From NCBI GenBank assembly GCA_030654395.1, contig JAURXM010000025.1, positions 186,001-250,000 on the forward strand: a stretch of DNA of 64,000 nt. Reading direction: 5' to 3'. Below, piece by piece: positions 30,161 through 39,092 of the stretch. Source of the stretch: Aquabacterium sp. Its GTDB lineage: Bacteria; Pseudomonadota; Gammaproteobacteria; Burkholderiales; Burkholderiaceae_C. Every line of letters begins with the position of its first letter. Position 1 is the stretch's first letter. Position numbers and translations under genes: made by a program. Below the pieces are notes generated by a model. The model worked only from the letters and a program-made list of their open reading frames with translations. It was not told the origin of the DNA and ran no database searches.

Positions 30161-30920
30161 CAAAAACCTCGCAATTCTGAACAAAAAATGAAGTGAGGAT
30201 TTTTGATGCCAACAAGGATTTATTTGTTTTTACCCCGATCCACTTGGCAACATAATTAAAAACCAGATCCTTATTATCAGGATGATGTTGCTGCATTGCC
30301 AGATAATATGTTTTTATTTGACTTTGCAAAACCCTTACAGCATATTGATCTTGTTGCTCTAAGCGCTTTATGTGATCCCTAATGCGAACATAATAATCCA
30401 CTGCATGTGTTTTAATTTCTCTCTTTTGAAGAGGGCTCATTCCATGTTTTAGCTTTTCGTCAACCGTGGCGAGATCAAAGTTAAGCCCGCTTAGATCATC
30501 GCGATCTACCTCGTAAGTAGCAATAGCATCTAAAATGTCGTAAACTTCTTCTTGTAATGCATACTTTGATACAGTGAGCTTGGCTTGCGCCTCATTCAAA
30601 AATCCTTCCTTGATTTTTTGAAGCATTATTAACTCTGCCAGTTGAAAGTCCTTGTCATATTTTGTGTGACATGATGGACAAAGCGCGATTACATTTTCCA
30701 AAGCATTTATATCGGCAGGAACTGGGTATCCGGCCAGTATTTTTACTTGTGCAGGCGTGGCATTGAGTGGGTAGATGTGCGCAACTTCATAACCCTTGAC
30801 TGGCTTGGATCCCGGTTTAGTGAAGAGAATTGGCTGGGTGCACAGTGGACAAATTCCGCCAGTTTCTCCATAAAGAATGCTGTGCTGGTTGTCGGTATAT
30901 TTATCCCTCTTCCCGGTCAT
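30144..30920 (-). CDS. HNH-nuclease effector of the ABC-3C-type system
   Basis: The 258-residue product has an N-terminal HNH domain: CPLC at about 24-27, AHIYP with His48, and NVIALCPSCHTKYD with Asn76, Cys81, Cys84 and His85, so both zinc knuckles and the catalytic triad are present. The rest is helical and ends in FVQNCEVF, like the C-terminal domain shared by ABC-3C effectors. It is the first gene of the operon, with AAGGAAG before the ATG. It probably cuts nucleic acid when released or activated by the ATPase, but this is inferred. Confidence 0.75.
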   Translation of the reverse strand: MTGKRDKYTDNQHSILYGETGGICPLCTQPILFTKPGSKPVKGYEVAHIYPLNATPAQVKILAGYPVPADINALENVIALCPSCHTKYDKDFQLAELIMLQKIKEGFLNEAQAKLTVSKYALQEEVYDILDAIATYEVDRDDLSGLNFDLATVDEKLKHGMSPLQKREIKTHAVDYYVRIRDHIKRLEQQDQYAVRVLQSQIKTYYLAMQQHHPDNKDLVFNYVAKWIGVKTNKSLLASKILTSFFVQNCEVFDVGSN

Positions 30921-31129
30921 TTTCTTCCTTCACTTTGCAATTCAAAATAAGGCGCTGGGCTGCACCTCTTCTTTTATCTCGATAGACGGTCAGCTCGCAG
31001 CTGTGAGTGCAGACCGAAGTGCAAGAGCCCAACGATATCGCGCCCGATTGAACGGGAAGAGAACTTGTTACGGTGTGTTGCCAGTTTCCAACTAAGAGCC
31101 TGTCCCGACTCTTGGAACTTTTATCTACA

Positions 31130-31570
31130 TCAGGTTTCTAGTGCTACTCGGGAGTCTTGAGGTAGGGGAGCCCCACACCAGCGACGACCAGGGAGGATCT
31201 TCAAGCCTTCCAGCCGGGGTGCCACGTGTGCGCCTTGTACACCTTGGGGAGGCTCAGAAAGGGAAAGCTGATGGTCTTGGCTATGGGAAGTAGGTCCGCT
31301 GGTTTCAGCTTGTTTGACCGTTAAGGGGTTCACCTGCCGAAGGTCGATAGCCCATTGGCTTTCAAGCTCCACCAGCTTGGCAGCAGCCTTTAGGTTTGCC
31401 TCTCTGAGGTCTGCTGTACCAAGGGAGCCACGAAAGGCCCACTGCTTGCCCTTGTGGGCCGGGTGCTCTGAGAGGTTCTTGGGGGTCTTCTTCCAGTAGT
31501 GCCACTGGGTGGAGTTGGACACACGCCTAACGCATGGGAATGGCTTCACTTCGGGGGTCTCTTTGGTCAT
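31130..31570 (-). pseudogene. Truncated tyrosine integrase, N-terminal fragment
   Basis: The first 80 residues look like the N-terminal arm-binding region of tyrosine recombinases (DUF6538 type), with FPCVRRVSNSTQWHYWKKTP and WAFRGSLGTADLREANLKAA. The rest of the 146-residue frame does not resemble a core-binding or catalytic domain and ends early, so only the 5' end of an integrase remains. It begins 89 bases from the 3' end of tRNA-Ser, where island integrases usually lie. Confidence 0.6.
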
Positions 31571-31580
31571 CCCGAACCCT

Positions 31581-31604
31581 CAAAGTACATATCAAAAGTA
31601 CATA
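31581..31604. repeat. Tandem AAAGTACATA repeats with an inverted copy at the tRNA end
   Basis: CAAAGTACATA (31581-31591) and AAAAGTACATA (31594-31604) repeat with a 13-base period. An inverted copy, TGTACTTTG, lies at 31652-31660 against the CCA end of tRNA-Ser. Such groups beside an integrase gene resemble recombinase arm sites, but no binding data exist. Confidence 0.55.
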
Positions 31605-31612
31605 GTAGCAAA

Positions 31613-31647
31613 GAAAAATCCCCTAGGAGAACGGGTCTCATAGGGGA
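31613..31647 (-). terminator. Terminator after tRNA-Ser
   Basis: TCCCCTA (31619-31625) pairs with TAGGGGA (31641-31647) and, after a mismatch, GAGA with TCTC. On the minus strand it is followed by a TTTTT run. It would end the tRNA-Ser transcript. Confidence 0.78.
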
Positions 31648-31657
31648 GTTCTGTACT

Positions 31658-31748
<91 letters not shown>

Positions 31749-31777
31749 GAAGCCTTTAATTATAGCTTGGTTTTGGA

Positions 31778-32926
31778 TCAGTTCAGTGCCACTTTTTTAC
31801 CATCGCGGTAGACATACAGGGTCATCGCTGGGTTTTTCAAGTCGCCTTTGGCGTCAAACACCACTTTGGTCGTGACACCTTGATAGGCTGTATCAAGCAG
31901 CTTGGCGCCGTACACCTTTGGGTCCGTTGATCCGGCTCTCTTCATGGCATCGACAAGCACCATTGTCGCGTCATAGGTGTAGGGTGAATAGACTTGGAAC
32001 TGCCCGGGGAACTTGGCTTCGTAGCGCGCACGCCAAGCCTTGCCACTGGGTAATTTATCCAGCGAAGCGCCGCCCACAGCACACACCACATTGGCCAATG
32101 TCTTGGCGCCGCTGGATAAATCCATCAACTTATCGGTGCAGATGCCATCTCCGCCAAACAAGTAAGCTTTATTGAGCCCCAGTTGCTGCATCTGACGCAA
32201 CATCGGCCCGGCTTGTGGGTCCATGCCGCCGAAGAAGATGCCATCAGGCTTCTTGCTCTTGATTGAGGTGAGGATAGACATGAAGTCCACTGCTTTGTCA
32301 TTGGTGTACTGCTGGCTGACAATCTCAATGCCTTGCTCTTTGGCCACCTTGGCGAACACGTCAGAGACGCCTTTACCATAAGCCGTGCGGTCATCAATGA
32401 TGGCGACCTTTTTAAGCTTGAGCGGGCCCGCTGCGTACTTGGCCAAACCGGCACCCAGCTCATTGTCATTGGCCAATAGGCGGAACACGTTCTTGTAGCC
32501 CAGCTGTGTCAAATCAGGGTTGGTGGCAGAGGGCGACACCATGGGCAAGCCGCATTGGTTGTAAACCTTGGCAGCCGGGATCGATGTGCCAGAGTTCAAA
32601 TGCCCCACCACGCCGTTGACTTTGGCATCACACAATTTTTGCGCTGCGGCGGTGCCTTGCTTGGGGTCGGCTGCGTCGTCTTCGGCCATCAACTCAAAGG
32701 TGATTTTTTTGCCGGCAATGACGATGCCTTGGGTGTTGAGTTCATCCACCGCCATGCGTGCGCCGTTTTCATTGTCCCGCCCGTAGTGCGCTTGAGCCCC
32801 CGAAACCGGAGCCACGTGGCCAATTCTCACCAGTGTTTGCGCATGTGCACCCACGGCACCCACCAAGCAGCAAACGGACGTTGCGGCCATGGCAACTTGA
32901 CGAGCACCCCAACCATATCCAACCAT
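31778..32926 (-). CDS. Branched-chain amino acid-type ABC transporter binding protein (LivJ-like)
   Basis: This is a periplasmic type I binding protein of 382 residues with a Sec signal peptide ending near GAHAQT. It begins the mature part with VRIGHVAPVSGAQAHYGRDN and has VGHLNSGTSIPAAKVYNQ and PDGIFFGGMDPQAGPML, as in the Leu/Ile/Val and amide-binding group. The permease and ATPase genes are not nearby, so it is an orphan here and its ligand is unknown. Confidence 0.88.
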   Translation of the reverse strand: MVGYGWGARQVAMAATSVCCLVGAVGAHAQTLVRIGHVAPVSGAQAHYGRDNENGARMAVDELNTQGIVIAGKKITFELMAEDDAADPKQGTAAAQKLCDAKVNGVVGHLNSGTSIPAAKVYNQCGLPMVSPSATNPDLTQLGYKNVFRLLANDNELGAGLAKYAAGPLKLKKVAIIDDRTAYGKGVSDVFAKVAKEQGIEIVSQQYTNDKAVDFMSILTSIKSKKPDGIFFGGMDPQAGPMLRQMQQLGLNKAYLFGGDGICTDKLMDLSSGAKTLANVVCAVGGASLDKLPSGKAWRARYEAKFPGQFQVYSPYTYDATMVLVDAMKRAGSTDPKVYGAKLLDTAYQGVTTKVVFDAKGDLKNPAMTLYVYRDGKKVALN

Positions 32927-32968
32927 TTTGATTACCTTCCAAGCTAATTAAATGTCATTAAAACCGCG

Positions 32969-33406
32969 TCAACGCTGGCGCAGCTTGGCCAACTCTTGCG
33001 ACACAGATCGGGCCACCACATCGCGCATGGTGCGGCTGAGTTCTTCATGCAACTCGCGCACCAGCACATCAGCGTGTTTTGCCAAAATGGGGCCAATGGC
33101 CTCTCGCAGCCTGTAGTCAAGCATACCGTCGAGTTGACGCTGCACGTCACTCAGCACGCGCTGCGCCAGTTGAGCCTCGTTGATCTGTGGTTGATCCACC
33201 TCGGGCAGCACAACCGTGCTCATCGGCGTCCAATTCGATGCAGCTTGCATGGCAGGCAAGCCGCTGGTCACAAAGGCTGGCGCATCGACCGACTCAATCA
33301 AGGCTGGCGGCGCTGGCAAATCAGCCACAGGGATGGGGCTCAGCAACTCAACGACCTCGGTCAAGGTCGGCACATGCGATGGCTGAGGTCGAAGCAGCTG
33401 GTTCAT
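32969..33406 (-). CDS. Conserved protein of the DUF2486 type
   Basis: This 145-residue hydrophilic protein is proline-rich at the N-terminus and helical at the C-terminus (RQLDGMLDYRLREAIGPILA and following). It overlaps the end of holC by four bases. Similar small proteins lie beside holC in Burkholderiales. No function is known. Confidence 0.6.
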   Translation of the reverse strand: MNQLLRPQPSHVPTLTEVVELLSPIPVADLPAPPALIESVDAPAFVTSGLPAMQAASNWTPMSTVVLPEVDQPQINEAQLAQRVLSDVQRQLDGMLDYRLREAIGPILAKHADVLVRELHEELSRTMRDVVARSVSQELAKLRQR

Positions 33407-33837
33407 TCTGTGACCTCATGGGGTTGAACTTGCCAGCCTGCAGCAGCATAGGCTTTCCAGCGTTGACGGCCCAACTGGCGGTCCGTGGGTTCGTTACTCA
33501 CAATGTCAAACAACCTGTCGAAACGGCCCATGGCCGCGGGCATATCTTGCCCTATGTTGATCAAAATACTGCGCTCACCTGGGGCTGTTGTCGGATCAAC
33601 AGCAAGCCAAATGGGCGTGTCACTCATGCGCTCAGGCAAGGGCTCGTTGCTGGATGCAAAAACATGCGGCAAAAACGCTTGCTCATCGAACACCCACAAC
33701 TGCTTGTCCAGCATGCGCAGGCTGGCAGCGTCACCCGTCACCACGACACGTGCGCCAGCTTTATAAGCCTTGCGCAGGAGCCGACAGGCATAAGCCAGCT
33801 TGTCACCCACGCCATGGTGGAACTCAACTCTAGCCAC
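33403..33837 (-). CDS. holC: DNA polymerase III subunit chi
   Basis: HolC links the clamp loader to single-stranded DNA-binding protein. The 144-residue product shows the family pattern: ARVEFHHGV at the start, LRKAYKAGARVVV, FLPHVFASS and MGRFDRLFDIVS. The start is GTG at 33835-33837; it overlaps the pepA stop in GTGGCTAG, an eight-base overlap that fits coupled translation. The longer frame from 33858 lies inside pepA. Confidence 0.9.
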   Translation of the reverse strand: MARVEFHHGVGDKLAYACRLLRKAYKAGARVVVTGDAASLRMLDKQLWVFDEQAFLPHVFASSNEPLPERMSDTPIWLAVDPTTAPGERSILINIGQDMPAAMGRFDRLFDIVSNEPTDRQLGRQRWKAYAAAGWQVQPHEVTE

Positions 33838-35365
33838 GGCGCACCGTCTTGCGTGCAACCGGCTTCACCAACTTGGCCGGCAATGGGGCGATAGCGTCCT
33901 TGCCAGCACCAGCCTGATCAAGAATAAACCGCGTCAATAAGCCAACTGGACGCCCAGTACCACCCTTGGCGCCACCCGACTTCCATGCCGATCCGGCGAT
34001 GTCCAAATGAGCCCACCGATAGGCTTTCGTGAACTTACTCAAAAACACCGCTGCTGTGTTGGCGCCGCCTTCACGCCCGCCCACATTACCCATATCGGCA
34101 AAATTACTCTTGAGAGACTCACCGTATTCTTCGTCCATTGGCATGCGCCACGCTGTGTCTTGGGTGTGCATCCCAGCGTTCAAAAGAGCTTGAGCCAAAG
34201 GCTCGTCGGCACAATACAAGCCGCTGTGAACATGTCCCAGCGCAACCACACAGGCACCCGTTAGCGTGGCGACATTGACGACGGCTGCTGGTTTGAAACG
34301 CTCCGCATAAGTCAAGGCATCACACAGAATCAATCGGCCTTCGGCGTCGGTATTGAGCACCTCGATCGTTTGCCCGGACATGCTCGTCACCACATCACCT
34401 GGCTTGGTTGAGGCACCGCTGGGCATGTTCTCGCAAGTAGGCACCAAACCAATCAAATTGATTTTAGGCTTGAGCTCAGCCACAGCGCGGAAGGTGCCGA
34501 GCACGCTGGCAGCCCCACCCATGTCGAACTTCATCTCGTCCATGCCGGCACCAGGCTTGAGCGAAATGCCACCTGTATCAAAGGTGATGCCCTTGCCCAC
34601 CAGCACCAGTGGCGCTTGACTGGCAGCAGCGCCGTTGTAGCGCAGGATGATGAATTTAGGCGGCTGAACCGAGCCATTGGTCACCGACAGGAAAGAGCCC
34701 ATACCCAGCTTTTCTAGCGCAGGGCGGTCCAGCACTTCGGTCTTGATATGCGGGAATTCTTTGGCAAGACGCTTGGCTTCGCTGGCGAGATACGTTGGCG
34801 TGCAGTAATTTGCTGGGCGATTACCCAATTCACGCGCCAAAGTCACCCCTTCAGCGACGGCTTGCCCTTGGGCCAAACCCGTCTTCACCGTTGATGCGGC
34901 GTCTTGGGGCACGACCAAGCTCATCTTTTTCAACATACCGGGTTTGGCTGCAGTGGGCTTGGTGTGGCGGTAGATATACGTCGCATCAGACACCCCTAAT
35001 ACCAGTGACTGAGCGTGATCCGCCGTCAAGCCCAAGCCTGCTGCGCCAGCAACAGCCACGTGGGCCGCGCCAAGATCTTTGATTTGAGCCAAACCTTTGA
35101 CCACCGCCGCCTTGAAAGCCTTGGGGCTGGCGTCAGCGGCCACAAGCAGCACCAAACGTGCAGCCTTGACGCCTACGGGGCGGTGCACGTACAAGCACCG
35201 ACCGCCTTTGAGCTCAAAGTCGCCATTGACAATGGCATCCCTGATCAGTTGATCCAGTACCGGATCGGCCGTCTTGGAGAGATCCCCCGTGAGCACGAGC
35301 ATCAAGGCGTCGGCTGTGAGCTGAGACAAAGAGGGCCCTTGGGCCACAGTTGAGCGATAGTCCAT
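33830..35365 (-). CDS. pepA: Leucyl aminopeptidase
   Basis: PepA removes N-terminal residues from peptides with a two-metal centre. The C-terminal half has the metal and catalytic segments KGITFDTGGISLKP, GAASVLGTFRA and the signature NTDAEGRLILCDALTY. I prefer the ATG at 35365 (MDYRSTVAQG), as the N-terminus of relatives starts similarly; ATG at 35380 and TTG at 35404 are also possible. It is divergent from lptF, with the two starts about 40 bases apart. Confidence 0.95.
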   Translation of the reverse strand: MDYRSTVAQGPSLSQLTADALMLVLTGDLSKTADPVLDQLIRDAIVNGDFELKGGRCLYVHRPVGVKAARLVLLVAADASPKAFKAAVVKGLAQIKDLGAAHVAVAGAAGLGLTADHAQSLVLGVSDATYIYRHTKPTAAKPGMLKKMSLVVPQDAASTVKTGLAQGQAVAEGVTLARELGNRPANYCTPTYLASEAKRLAKEFPHIKTEVLDRPALEKLGMGSFLSVTNGSVQPPKFIILRYNGAAASQAPLVLVGKGITFDTGGISLKPGAGMDEMKFDMGGAASVLGTFRAVAELKPKINLIGLVPTCENMPSGASTKPGDVVTSMSGQTIEVLNTDAEGRLILCDALTYAERFKPAAVVNVATLTGACVVALGHVHSGLYCADEPLAQALLNAGMHTQDTAWRMPMDEEYGESLKSNFADMGNVGGREGGANTAAVFLSKFTKAYRWAHLDIAGSAWKSGGAKGGTGRPVGLLTRFILDQAGAGKDAIAPLPAKLVKPVARKTVRRG

Positions 35366-35407
35366 GCGGTGCAAGTCCATAATGGCAGGATTGATTTGAT
35401 CCAACCC

Positions 35408-36535
35408 ATGTTATTCGATTCCTCCGTGCGCCGCGAACTCTGGCGCAGCTTTATCGGCATGCTCGTGGTGCTGCTGACCGTGGTCCTGACCATGGTGCTT
35501 ATCCGCATCCTCAGTCAAGCGACCAAGGGGGCCTTCGCGCCTGCCGATGTTGGCCTGATCCTGAGCTATACCGTTGTGGGCTATCTGCCTGTTTTGCTGG
35601 CCATGTCTCTTTTTGGTGCTGTGGTGTCGGTACTAAGCCGTTTGTGGCGAGATAGCGAGATGGTTGTCTGGCAAGTCAGTGGCGCCAACCAATTCAGTTT
35701 TTTACCCTCTTTACTGCGCATGGCTTGGCCTGTATTGGCCGTCGTCGCGCTGTCTACCTTGGTGGCCAGGCCTTGGGCACAAGGCCAGACCCAAGTACTG
35801 AAGTACCGCTTTGAGAAGCGCTCAGACATGGCACGTGTGGCGCCAGGCCAATTCCAAACGTCTGCTGATGGCAAACGTGTGTTTTTCATTGACAGCCAAA
35901 GCGCCAGCCAACAAACGGGCAAAAACGTCTTCATGGTATTGACAGACAAGGGGCAAGAATCCGTCATCACAGCACTGGAAGGTCAAATCCACATTGACGA
36001 AGGACTGCGCTATTTGGTCCTCAGCCATGGCGAACGCACGCAAACCGACTTGGTAACGGGCGATAAGACCCTGTCTCGCTTTGACACCGCCCGTATCAGA
36101 GTTGGCGAAGTGGTCGACCCGCAAAAAGTGGCGCCCGATGTCCGATCGCTGTCCACGCCAGCCCTGATCACACTGAACAGCCTGAACGCAAAGGGTGAAC
36201 TGGTTTGGCGGCTGGGACTGATCTGGGCCGCCTTCAACATGGTGATCGCCGGCTTGAGTTTGGCTGCTGGCAATGCACGTCGCAACAGCAGTTGGAACCT
36301 TGTCTACGCCGTACTGGTCTTTGTCGTGTATTTCAACCTATTGAGCCTCAGCCAAACTTGGGTCACACAAGGCCAACTGAGTTGGCTGTCCGCCTTGCTG
36401 CTGCTACACGGCAGCTTGACACTGGGTGCCATGCTGGTGGTTTGGTGGCGTGATGGAGGCGTGCTACCAGGGCGAGCTGTGGCCAGACACAAGGGGCAAG
36501 CAGCCCTTTCAACCGCCAAAGCAGGACCGCCATGA
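35408..36535 (+). CDS. lptF: LPS export permease LptF
   Basis: LptF with LptG forms the inner-membrane part of the LptB2FG transporter that pushes lipopolysaccharide to the outer membrane. The 375-residue product has a first helix region beginning MLFDSSVRRELWRSFIGML, a periplasmic domain in the middle and helices at both ends, in line with the YjgP/YjgQ family. The ATG at 35408 is preferred to an upstream frame that runs through the pepA start. Confidence 0.94.
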   Translation: MLFDSSVRRELWRSFIGMLVVLLTVVLTMVLIRILSQATKGAFAPADVGLILSYTVVGYLPVLLAMSLFGAVVSVLSRLWRDSEMVVWQVSGANQFSFLPSLLRMAWPVLAVVALSTLVARPWAQGQTQVLKYRFEKRSDMARVAPGQFQTSADGKRVFFIDSQSASQQTGKNVFMVLTDKGQESVITALEGQIHIDEGLRYLVLSHGERTQTDLVTGDKTLSRFDTARIRVGEVVDPQKVAPDVRSLSTPALITLNSLNAKGELVWRLGLIWAAFNMVIAGLSLAAGNARRNSSWNLVYAVLVFVVYFNLLSLSQTWVTQGQLSWLSALLLLHGSLTLGAMLVVWWRDGGVLPGRAVARHKGQAALSTAKAGPP

Positions 36536-37698
36536 ACACTGTTCGCCGGCTGATATTCAGAACCATCCTCAACCATGTCGGCATGGTGGCGCTGGGGTTC
36601 TCGGCGCTGTTTTTCTTCATCGACTTTGTCGAAGAATTACAGGACTTGGGTGAACACAACTACGGTTTACTCGATGCCCTGTGGACCTGTGTACTGCTGC
36701 AAGGCGCACACACCTACGACCTGTTCCCGATCGCCTTGCTGATCGGCAGCATCTTGGCGTTGGCACGCATGGCACAAACATCCGAGTTCACCATCTTGCG
36801 CACAGGCGGCCTTGGCCCTGGTCGGGCACTCGGCCTGCTCGGGATGCTGGGTGTATCAGCCGCCTTGGTGATGGTACTCATTGGCAATTGGTATGTACCT
36901 TGGTCAGAGCAGCAACTCACACTGCACAAAGCACAATTCAGCAAACGCCAAGGCATCAACCTAGGGCGTGGCGGGACGTGGCTGCGTGAGCAACGCGACG
37001 TACCGGGTCAGAGCGGGCGCCACGTCACAGTCAATGTCGGCATCGCCAACAACCAAGGTGAATTCGAGCTGGTTCGCATTTTCGAATTTGATTCAAAAGG
37101 CCACCTGTTGCGCAGGTTGGAGGCCAAGCAAGCAAGCGTTGAACCGCTGGATAAAGCCAATGCGTCGAAGGGCTCCATTTGGCATTTAAAGGATGTGATC
37201 GACACGCAATGGCTGTCTCGCGATCTGCTCGGAGAGCAAGCTGCACTACAAGGCAAACAAATCATTGATGAACACAAAGTTGCGACCCTCGACTGGCACA
37301 GCAGCCTGACGCCACTGGTGGTCTCGGCCTCTGTCTTGCCGCCAGAGACCATGTCAACCGCAGCCCTGTGGCGCTACACCCAACATTTAGCCACCAATGC
37401 GCAGGCAGCCCAGCGCTACGAAATCGAATTCTGGAAGAAAACGTTCTACCCCTTGGTTTGCTTGGTGATGGTGGCGCTGGCCCTGCCCTTTGCCTACCTA
37501 CATGCACGCAGTGGTGGCATGAGCCTTAAGGTATTCGGCGGCATCATGCTGGGCATCAGCTTTGTCCTGATCAACCACATCTCAAGCCACCTCGGGTTAT
37601 TGCACCAATGGCAACCTTGGTTGGCTGCTGCGGCGCCCAGCATGATCTACCTGTTCCTGTCCATGAGTGCCTTTATCTGGCTGGTACGTTACCAATGA
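36532..37698 (+). CDS. lptG: LPS export permease LptG
   Basis: This is the LptF partner in the LptB2FG complex. It has 388 residues, an N-terminal membrane part with LIFRTILNHVGMVALGFSAL, a periplasmic beta domain and three C-terminal helices with FWKKTFYPLVCLVMVALALP. It overlaps lptF by four bases (ATGA) and cbiX follows with the same kind of overlap. Confidence 0.94.
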   Translation: MNTVRRLIFRTILNHVGMVALGFSALFFFIDFVEELQDLGEHNYGLLDALWTCVLLQGAHTYDLFPIALLIGSILALARMAQTSEFTILRTGGLGPGRALGLLGMLGVSAALVMVLIGNWYVPWSEQQLTLHKAQFSKRQGINLGRGGTWLREQRDVPGQSGRHVTVNVGIANNQGEFELVRIFEFDSKGHLLRRLEAKQASVEPLDKANASKGSIWHLKDVIDTQWLSRDLLGEQAALQGKQIIDEHKVATLDWHSSLTPLVVSASVLPPETMSTAALWRYTQHLATNAQAAQRYEIEFWKKTFYPLVCLVMVALALPFAYLHARSGGMSLKVFGGIMLGISFVLINHISSHLGLLHQWQPWLAAAAPSMIYLFLSMSAFIWLVRYQ

Positions 37699-38096
37699 AT
37701 CCCATGAAAAAGACTGGCATTTTATTGTTCGCACACGGTGCACGCGACCCAGCATGGGCCAAGCCCTTCGAGGCGGTGGCGCACGTCTTAAAGCAGCGCG
37801 CGCAAGGTCAAGAAATCAGATTGGCGTTTTTGGAGTTCATGTCACCCAGCATCATGGAGGCAGGGCTCGACCTGATCGACCAAGGTTGCAACCACATCAC
37901 CGTGGTTCCCTTGTTTTTGGGTGCTGGGGGACACGTTCGCAAAGACCTCCCCCGTTTGATCGATGAACTCAAGGCCAAAAACCCCGAAGTAACATGGACA
38001 TTGAGTCCTGCTGTCGGCGAAACCGATATCCTGATCCAAGCCTTAGCGGACGCCGCTTGGGCACTAGCCCAGCCTGATACTGCTGGCCAAGGTTAA
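37695..38096 (+). CDS. Sirohydrochlorin chelatase-type protein (CbiX/SirB-like)
   Basis: This 133-residue single-domain chelatase has HGARDPAW at the N-terminus and FLGAGGHVRKDLPRLID, which contain the histidines of the CbiX fold. It should insert cobalt or iron into sirohydrochlorin for siroheme or B12. It overlaps lptG by four bases and is followed by a CysB-like regulator, so a link with siroheme-dependent sulfite reduction is plausible. Confidence 0.85.
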   Translation: MNPMKKTGILLFAHGARDPAWAKPFEAVAHVLKQRAQGQEIRLAFLEFMSPSIMEAGLDLIDQGCNHITVVPLFLGAGGHVRKDLPRLIDELKAKNPEVTWTLSPAVGETDILIQALADAAWALAQPDTAGQG

Positions 38097-38120
38097 GCAC
38101 CACCCTGCCCTGACGCTGCC

Positions 38121-39092
38121 ATGAACCTGCACCAGTTCCGGTTTGTCTACGAAGCGACCCGACGAAACCTCAATCTGACGGAAACAGCCAAAGCGCTGCA
38201 CACCTCTCAGCCCGGCATATCCAAGGCTATTTTGGAGCTGGAAGAGGAGCTCGGTGTGGACATCTTTGTTCGCCATGGCAAACGACTCAAGCGCATCACA
38301 GAGCCTGGCCAGCACGTACTCAAATCCATTGATGTGATCTTGCGGGAGTTAGGCAACCTCAAGCGCATCGGAGATGAATATGCACTGCAAGACGCAGGCA
38401 CGTTGTCCATCGCAACCACCCACACGCAAGCACGCTATGTGCTGCCAGAACCCGTCGCGGCGCTGCGCAAGAAATTCCCTAAGGTGTCTATCAGCCTGCA
38501 CCAAGGCACACCGGAGCAAGTGGCGCAAATGGTGTTAGATGAAACGGCTGATATGGGCCTTGCCACAGAGTCCCTCAGTGACTTTGCGGATCTGGTGACC
38601 TTGCCTTGCTACGAGTGGCAGCACGTCGCGGTGATGCCGGCTGGCCACCCCTTGGCTCAGGTGCCTAGGCTGACACTGGAGCATTTGGCTGCGGAACCGT
38701 TGATCTCGTACCACCCCTCTTTCACGGGCCGCAAGCGCATTGATTCGGCCTTTACTCAGCGTGGGCTGACCACCAATGTGGTGCTCGAAGCCATTGATGC
38801 TGACGTCATCAAAACCTACACAAGACTGGGCTTAGGCATTGGTTTGGTGGCTGAGATGGCGGTCAAGGATGACCCGACAATGAGCACCCCTGGCAGCGAG
38901 TTGGTATGGCGCCCCGTAGGCCACTTATTTGGCCCCAATATGGCCAGACTGGCCTTCAAACGCGGAGCCTACCTCCGGCAGTTTGTCATGACCTTTGCTG
39001 AGCTGATCTCCGACCGGCTAACCCGCGCGTTGATCCTGCAAGCCATAGGCACGCCGAGCAACAGCCAGACAGGCATCGACTACAGCTTGTGA
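38121..39092 (+). CDS. cysB: LysR-type transcriptional regulator CysB
   Basis: CysB activates sulfate assimilation and cysteine genes in response to acetylserine. The 323-residue product has the HTH at about residues 18-40 (LTETAKALHTSQPGISKAIL) and a LysR substrate domain with the CysB-like THTQARYVLP segment, in which the Thr and Arg fit ligand contacts. It follows cbiX by 24 bases and overlaps the convergent FimV-like gene by 13. Confidence 0.9.
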   Translation: MNLHQFRFVYEATRRNLNLTETAKALHTSQPGISKAILELEEELGVDIFVRHGKRLKRITEPGQHVLKSIDVILRELGNLKRIGDEYALQDAGTLSIATTHTQARYVLPEPVAALRKKFPKVSISLHQGTPEQVAQMVLDETADMGLATESLSDFADLVTLPCYEWQHVAVMPAGHPLAQVPRLTLEHLAAEPLISYHPSFTGRKRIDSAFTQRGLTTNVVLEAIDADVIKTYTRLGLGIGLVAEMAVKDDPTMSTPGSELVWRPVGHLFGPNMARLAFKRGAYLRQFVMTFAELISDRLTRALILQAIGTPSNSQTGIDYSL

